Shown piece after piece: positions 59,741-64,000 of a stretch of 64,000 nucleotides of DNA. Position 1 is the first letter of the stretch. The number at the start of each line of letters is the position of its first letter. The position numbers and the translations under genes are program-made. The notes below the pieces were generated by a model. The model was not told where the DNA came from, did not search any database, and saw nothing but the letters and a program-made list of their open reading frames with translations. Source of the DNA: Sipunculus nudus (Eukaryota > Annelida > Sipuncula > Golfingiida > Sipunculidae); the NCBI GenBank assembly GCA_026874595.1, contig CM049306.1, forward strand, positions 89,572,642 to 89,636,641, in the 5' to 3' direction.

Positions 59741-61873
59741 TTAGATAACACGCGCCTCAAACGTGGCACCGGGAGGGATGATCAAAGCTCCGTCTTCTGT
59801 CCTGTTGCTGCTTGGGTTCACACCGGTGGCCCTCAGTGCAACGGCAATGGGGGTTACGCTGAATATTTCATCGTACAAGGCGGAAGCTGTTCTTATGATC
59901 TCGTGTAACATAGCCTGTGCACATGTTATGCGGGAAGACAAATCCCTGTCTTCGTAAACATCCATGTCAGCTCCTGGGTTCATGACATCTTTGAATGCGT
60001 AAAGCTGTGTTTTTTGCACTATAACAGGATCTGCCGTTTGACCCTCATCGTAGCCTGCCGGTTGGTTAGCTGGGGCGTCAATAAGGTTAGGAGCATCAAA
60101 ACCCGGGTCACAGATTGCCACATTTGATTCCAGGTTCCCGTCTTCCAGGCAGCACTCTTCGGCAAGGCTTCTGAGCGCCGAACCACAGACGTTGTTGCAC
60201 ATACGCAGTTGGTTCGCCAAAATACAGACAAGGCGCACGCTGTTGGCCAGAGACGGTTGCCTGCGGGAGAACGACTGTTCGTCTTTGGAAGGGGGGTGGA
60301 ACAGCTTGTCGAAGTGATGCGATATCTGGTAGTGCCCGTAAGCACAGATGGCATCGACATGCTCCGCCTCGAGCCGATCCCACCGCCGTAGCACCCCCGG
60401 TTTCGGGTCATCGTCGTAAGGCATTATTACAGGAGGTTGCACGCACAGGTAGGCACCCATGTGGGTGTTGATGTCATCCGGGCCGTTGTTGACTAGCTCC
60501 ACTATGCACACGTCACGTTGGCGCACGTTAGCTTTCGCTTTCATTCGCGTTTCCCTGCACTGCTGCCAAGCAGTGGCATACGTCGAGAAATCACTAGGGT
60601 TTGTTTCGTCTAAAATAAGGGGTCGGAAAGTGGTACCTTGTGACGTGGTATCAAACTTATAGAAAAAACCAGCCGGCAAAGCCCCGTGCGTCCCGGCGCC
60701 ATATGGTTCGAGCTGGTTATGAAGCGTTGTTTGTGGTATAACGCTAGGTAGTTCATTTGTACCAGTCACGAAGCAGTCAAAAAAACTATGTGGGGTAATG
60801 GCGTGACCTGTCATAGAGGACGCCCTGCTCTGTACAACCCTGCCATATACTGGGGGGTTATAGGCATGTGCCAAGCTGCATATTGATGTCCAAACGGCTT
60901 TCAAACCTGCCCGCAAAGCAAGAGTGTTGGTTGCTTTTTCACTCTCTTTTAGATTTGAATTGGCAGAAAGCGTCTTAAGTGTATTCTTCAGAGCTGTGGA
61001 TTCTTTCATCAAACCCCTTTGTGGCATGCCAGGTGCTGACAAAGCAGCATGATCAGGTAGATTGAGATCTCGTACAGCTGCGTCACAGAAGGCATAGAAC
61101 TGCAGCCAACCGTAATGCTTCAACAGTCTTGACAGATGCAGGAGCAAGGTCGGCTCCAGCGTCCGACTGAATGGGTGTTCCCCCAACTCCTCTTCCATGG
61201 TCAAGCGCGTGTTTGAGCTGGCTGCTTTTGCGTACTTCATCTTGTCCACGTTCCGCATGACTTTACACACTAAACCCGTCAGCACACCGGTGAACACCTC
61301 AGGCATCTTAAAGATAGGTACGGTGGCCGGAAACGTCAGGCCGTGCGCGGTCGCCTTGGCAATGCTAACAGGGGGTCCGTATGGGTTGGCGGGGTCATTC
61401 GGGGGTATCTCGTCCTTGTGTGAGTGCCTGTCGTTCGGTGTCAGCAAAGGGTATATCGGCACCAGACAGACCAGATCGTTCACAGAGAGGGTGAAAGGGC
61501 CGCTGTTTCTCATGGTTTTTACCTGGTGCTCGTTCGACGTAACCCGACCAGACTCCATCCCGACACCTGTAGAGCATGTGATGTAGTTACCAGAAATGTT
61601 CAGTTCCCCGTCCCTTCCGTGGACGTTCCACCGGGAAAGGCGTGTGTACTCCACGGGGCTAACGCCGTCGCAGGCCGACAACATCATAGCAGGGGATGTA
61701 TCTCCTGTGAGCAATGAAAGTCCCACAACGAAACAGTTTTTATGTATACCCGGGCCATACCCCTGGCTGCCACCGGGCATGGTGCGCACGGGTGACAGGT
61801 ATCCGTATAGATCATGTTTGTCTATACACTTGTTTTCACATGTGAGGTCCAGCCTGTCCCCGGCAGAGGACAT
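59741..61873 (-). CDS. Unknown structural-type protein, 710 aa
   Basis: ATG at 61873. A soluble, Pro/Asn/Thr-rich beta-type N-terminal half with many short turns, then a helical central part (about 220-330) and a C-terminal half with Asp/Pro-rich loops; Cys at several places, no signal peptide or membrane helix. Such composition is common in abundant capsid or tegument proteins. I do not recognise the family and see no enzymatic motif. Upstream on the other strand lies the small gene at 62087; downstream lies the P-loop protein, same strand. Confidence 0.82.
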   Translation of the reverse strand: MSSAGDRLDLTCENKCIDKHDLYGYLSPVRTMPGGSQGYGPGIHKNCFVVGLSLLTGDTSPAMMLSACDGVSPVEYTRLSRWNVHGRDGELNISGNYITCSTGVGMESGRVTSNEHQVKTMRNSGPFTLSVNDLVCLVPIYPLLTPNDRHSHKDEIPPNDPANPYGPPVSIAKATAHGLTFPATVPIFKMPEVFTGVLTGLVCKVMRNVDKMKYAKAASSNTRLTMEEELGEHPFSRTLEPTLLLHLSRLLKHYGWLQFYAFCDAAVRDLNLPDHAALSAPGMPQRGLMKESTALKNTLKTLSANSNLKESEKATNTLALRAGLKAVWTSICSLAHAYNPPVYGRVVQSRASSMTGHAITPHSFFDCFVTGTNELPSVIPQTTLHNQLEPYGAGTHGALPAGFFYKFDTTSQGTTFRPLILDETNPSDFSTYATAWQQCRETRMKAKANVRQRDVCIVELVNNGPDDINTHMGAYLCVQPPVIMPYDDDPKPGVLRRWDRLEAEHVDAICAYGHYQISHHFDKLFHPPSKDEQSFSRRQPSLANSVRLVCILANQLRMCNNVCGSALRSLAEECCLEDGNLESNVAICDPGFDAPNLIDAPANQPAGYDEGQTADPVIVQKTQLYAFKDVMNPGADMDVYEDRDLSSRITCAQAMLHEIIRTASALYDEIFSVTPIAVALRATGVNPSSNRTEDGALIIPPGATFEARVI

Positions 61874-62086
61874 CGCAGCTGTTTCCTGTTAGTGACACTA
61901 TAAAACCGAACCGTTGTTTTTGTTACTGTTGAGTAGTTCGTCCAGTCAGACGTTATCTGCACTATTTGTGACACCCGTCATCACAAATAGCGCCAGGACA
62001 TGTGACCGCCGGGAAACACCAATAAATACCAAACCACATAGGCATTCCCATCAGACACGAGCGCACATTCTACACATCACGGCACC

Positions 62087-62548
62087 ATGAGCGGCTCGGA
62101 AAGTAACCAAGCCACGCGAGACAGTTCTGTACCCGTCGCTAGTAGCGAGACCAAAGTGTTGATACCTATCGATTGGTTGGCGCTGATAATCGGTAGGCTT
62201 TGGCAGATAGTCGGGGAATGTACGGCTTTATCGAAAGATATGAAACGAATGCAACAGGTTTTGATCGCGAATATGCAGGATCCCGGCGCGGCTTCTTTAG
62301 ACGTGTTTCCAACTTCCAGATCGTCGCAAGATACGATTGAACGCAATATGAAGATGGAGGCAAGGAGCACTAGGCTGCTTGAACAGATAGGCAGAACGAC
62401 ACAAAATACACAAGACAGATGTCGCCCGAAGGACGTTCCTGTCAACCCAAGACGGAAAAGGAACGAAAAGGAACAGAACAAGAAGAGAGAGGAAAAGCGT
62501 GCGCAGATGATGGCAGAATCACTCCAACAACTTGATCTGGAGCCTTAA
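62087..62548 (+). CDS. Small protein with basic C-terminus, 153 aa
   Basis: ATG at 62087 (CACCATGA context). Residues 1-25 are Ser/Thr-rich; 27-60 are hydrophobic to amphipathic helix (with LIPIDWLALIIGRLWQIVG); 118-145 are strongly Lys/Arg/Glu-rich. Small basic proteins with an amphipathic helix occur as capsid-tip or DNA-associated proteins in herpesviruses, but no homology is visible. Its own poly(A) signal is at 62607. Confidence 0.75.
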   Translation: MSGSESNQATRDSSVPVASSETKVLIPIDWLALIIGRLWQIVGECTALSKDMKRMQQVLIANMQDPGAASLDVFPTSRSSQDTIERNMKMEARSTRLLEQIGRTTQNTQDRCRPKDVPVNPRRKRNEKEQNKKREEKRAQMMAESLQQLDLEP

Positions 62549-62606
62549 CAGGGTTAAGAGACTGCAAAATATGTGGGTGCATGGTCTATGGTGTTTATAC
62601 TCTTCG

Positions 62607-62612
62607 AATAAA
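62607..62612 (+). terminator. Poly(A) signal of the 153-aa gene
   Basis: AATAAA about 60 bp past the stop at 62548. The rest of 62613-62848 is A/T-rich and gene-free apart from the opposite-strand signal at 62775. Confidence 0.6.
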
Positions 62613-62774
62613 ACATTGTTTTTCCTTCGATGACATGTACTGTTGTTTATTGTGTGATGATGTGCGTGTGAATGATTGATCGACAAAAGCGGACAGTGAA
62701 GAGAATGCTAGTCATTACGTGTAACTGTCAATGCGATGAAAAAAAACAGACATAATCATATAAAGACGATACAG

Positions 62775-62780
62775 TTTATT
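62775..62780 (-). terminator. Poly(A) signal of the right-edge gene
   Basis: AATAAA on the minus strand, 70 bp past the stop at 62849. It would suit a transcript that includes both right-edge reading frames. Confidence 0.55.
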
Positions 62781-62848
62781 ACCTAATAATAAGTGTATCA
62801 AACCATATGCATAACCTGGTATAAATGTATATCGAACGAACGGGGTCG

Positions 62849-63163
62849 TCACAATCCCGTTGCGACCCACTCTTCCAACAATCCGTACCAGTCCTCAGAT
62901 GCGTAAGTTTTTAGATACATACGATCATCACACGTCAATGTGCGCGTGTCGACAGACGATGCACAAACGGGAAGCTCAACCGTGAACCCCCGTGTGCCGT
63001 CTGGGTACACCTGCCATGAGATCCTAAAACTTTCACGGTAGTAGTCGACGTGAGCTGATAGGGTTCGGAGCGCATTGCGGCATATATGCAAGAAGCCTGT
63101 GCAGCTGAAGGTGCACGACTTTAGCGAGAGGTATCCTCCTGGCAGGCCGCAATTGTGTGTCGG
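62849..63163 (-). CDS. 3' reading frame of the right-edge gene (104 aa, no ATG start)
   Basis: Open from after a TGA at 63164-63166 down to 62849, without an ATG near its beginning. It overlaps the end of the frame 63121-64000 by about 45 bp, in the -1 frame. The encoded sequence looks real (Cys-x5-Cys-x3-Cys at the start, evenly mixed hydrophobic and charged residues, a compact Tyr/Trp-rich C-terminus). It is likely the tail of the adjacent protein, joined by splicing or frameshift, or a broken gene. A CTTCAG at about 63105-63110 (minus strand) is a possible splice acceptor. Confidence 0.45.
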   Translation of the reverse strand, partial: PTHNCGLPGGYLSLKSCTFSCTGFLHICRNALRTLSAHVDYYRESFRISWQVYPDGTRGFTVELPVCASSVDTRTLTCDDRMYLKTYASEDWYGLLEEWVATGL

Positions 63164-64000
63164 TCATCGATCATGATGTCCAGACGGCACGAGTCCGGGT
63201 GCACGTTATGTTTAGCCATACAAGCGAATATTGTTCTCAACATGTGAACGGCTCTCTTCCCTGCGCCGACTGTAAATTCTACCGCCATGCACACCAAACT
63301 TTTCGCGTCCAGGAGGCTGGCACAGCCGGGATTCCTAGAGAACGCACGGTGCAGTCCCTGCAGGAGCACGAACGCCTCTTGCGATGCGTGCCCCGACCCA
63401 TCTTTCCCTTGTTGTTCGTCTAGCAAGATCGCCCGCGGTGCCTGTACAAAGGTGTTAACGTCATGGAGCAACGCGTGCACATTGACTTCCTCGATGCAGG
63501 ACGAACCTTCCTCCGACCGATCCTGTTTGAAAGGCGTCACTTGATCAGGGAATACAGGATGCTCACTGAGATACTTGCGCTTCATGGCAAGACAGGTGGA
63601 ACACTCCCTGAAGGGAACCACTGCTCCGCTGTGTACAGGGTCGGCAAAAATATTAAGGTCCAGGCAACAGGTAGCGTCCTGTACGCGAGAGCGCATACCA
63701 CCGATGTCCAAGACGTCATTTGTGAACATCGGCACTGGCATATCTTTCGTGTTTGTGTAAAAAACTCCGGGGCGTCCGAACGGCAGGATGTCAGACTTTA
63801 GATCGTTTGACCGTTCATGTTGAATGTGTGGCAGTTGCCCTTGCGCCACGTCTTTCCCATATGCGGACAGTGACATTTCTCTGAACCTTTTTGAACTTTT
63901 GCTCGGGTCAAACAGTATCGTGTTCAACCGATATGCCGCTTTCAGTTTGAGGGCACTGTTGTATATGCGTGTTTTCCGTTTCGACCTGAGACGTTTCCCC
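63121..64000 (-). CDS. Gene running off the right edge, unknown (292 codons visible)
   Basis: The frame is open to the last bases of the window without an ATG near 63927 (the codon there is TTG), so the true start lies beyond 64000. The first visible residues are Lys/Arg-rich (KRLRSKRKTR), a possible nuclear signal. The middle has Cys pairs (around CCLDLN and CSTCLAM) and the end is helical with Cys. A stop occurs at 63121, but an overlapping frame continues (62849-63163). No family recognised. Confidence 0.65.
   Translation of the reverse strand, partial: GKRLRSKRKTRIYNSALKLKAAYRLNTILFDPSKSSKRFREMSLSAYGKDVAQGQLPHIQHERSNDLKSDILPFGRPGVFYTNTKDMPVPMFTNDVLDIGGMRSRVQDATCCLDLNIFADPVHSGAVVPFRECSTCLAMKRKYLSEHPVFPDQVTPFKQDRSEEGSSCIEEVNVHALLHDVNTFVQAPRAILLDEQQGKDGSGHASQEAFVLLQGLHRAFSRNPGCASLLDAKSLVCMAVEFTVGAGKRAVHMLRTIFACMAKHNVHPDSCRLDIMIDDRHTIAACQEDTSR

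Overview
The window is a large-DNA-virus segment, best read as a herpesvirus of the Malacoherpesviridae type (invertebrate herpesviruses). Support: a glycoprotein B-type fusion protein with a furin site and C-terminal membrane segment; a maturation protease/scaffold gene with the His-Ser-His triad at assemblin-like spacing; an SF1 helicase of UL5 type; the first exon of the terminase large subunit (Walker A, then a consensus splice donor); a 5,331-residue large tegument protein with a Cys/Asp-x-His (UL36USP/C76-like) protease domain; a 1,323-residue probable major capsid protein; and a cluster of BIR/RING inhibitor-of-apoptosis (IAP) genes, typical of oyster and abalone herpesviruses. Promoters carry TATA boxes and genes are followed by AATAAA signals, so expression is eukaryotic. 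Several CDS starts below are placed at the first ATG of the open frame.

Layout: 1-218, 3' end of a gene entering from the left; 325-5408, four unassigned genes; 5658-6809 (-), terminase exon 1, whose intron runs left over those genes and out of the window; 7466-11971, three tandem IAP genes, the middle one with a 222-bp phase-0 intron; 12224-19772, four unassigned + strand genes; 20005-22563 (-), gB; 22739-23530 (-), acidic protein; 23826-27797 (-), probable major capsid protein; 28113-29489, unassigned; 29624-31825, protease/scaffold; 32029-35208, helicase.

From 35209 to 40847 there is no convincing viral gene. This 5.6-kb island is unlike the rest: it has three cellular-type tRNA genes (an Asn-type body with a UUU anticodon, Ile-GAU, Asn-GUU), each followed by a short T-run, and a roughly 3.4-kb imperfect inverted repeat whose inner arms are tandem 106-bp units. 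It could be captured host DNA, a foldback element, a viral repeat/origin region, or a sign that this is an endogenous copy.

From 40911 the viral genes resume: a divergent 513-aa gene; the giant tegument gene (42507-58502) with an N-terminal OTU-like fold that seems to lack its catalytic Cys and His, followed by an apparently intact C76-like protease; a P-loop protein resembling half of an SF1 helicase; a 710-aa conserved-looking protein; a small basic protein; and a gene running off the right edge whose tail continues in another frame.

Functionally, capsid assembly (MCP, protease/scaffold), packaging (terminase), replication (helicase), entry (gB), tegument/deubiquitination and apoptosis control (IAPs) are all represented. 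No DNA polymerase, primase or ribonucleotide reductase was recognised.
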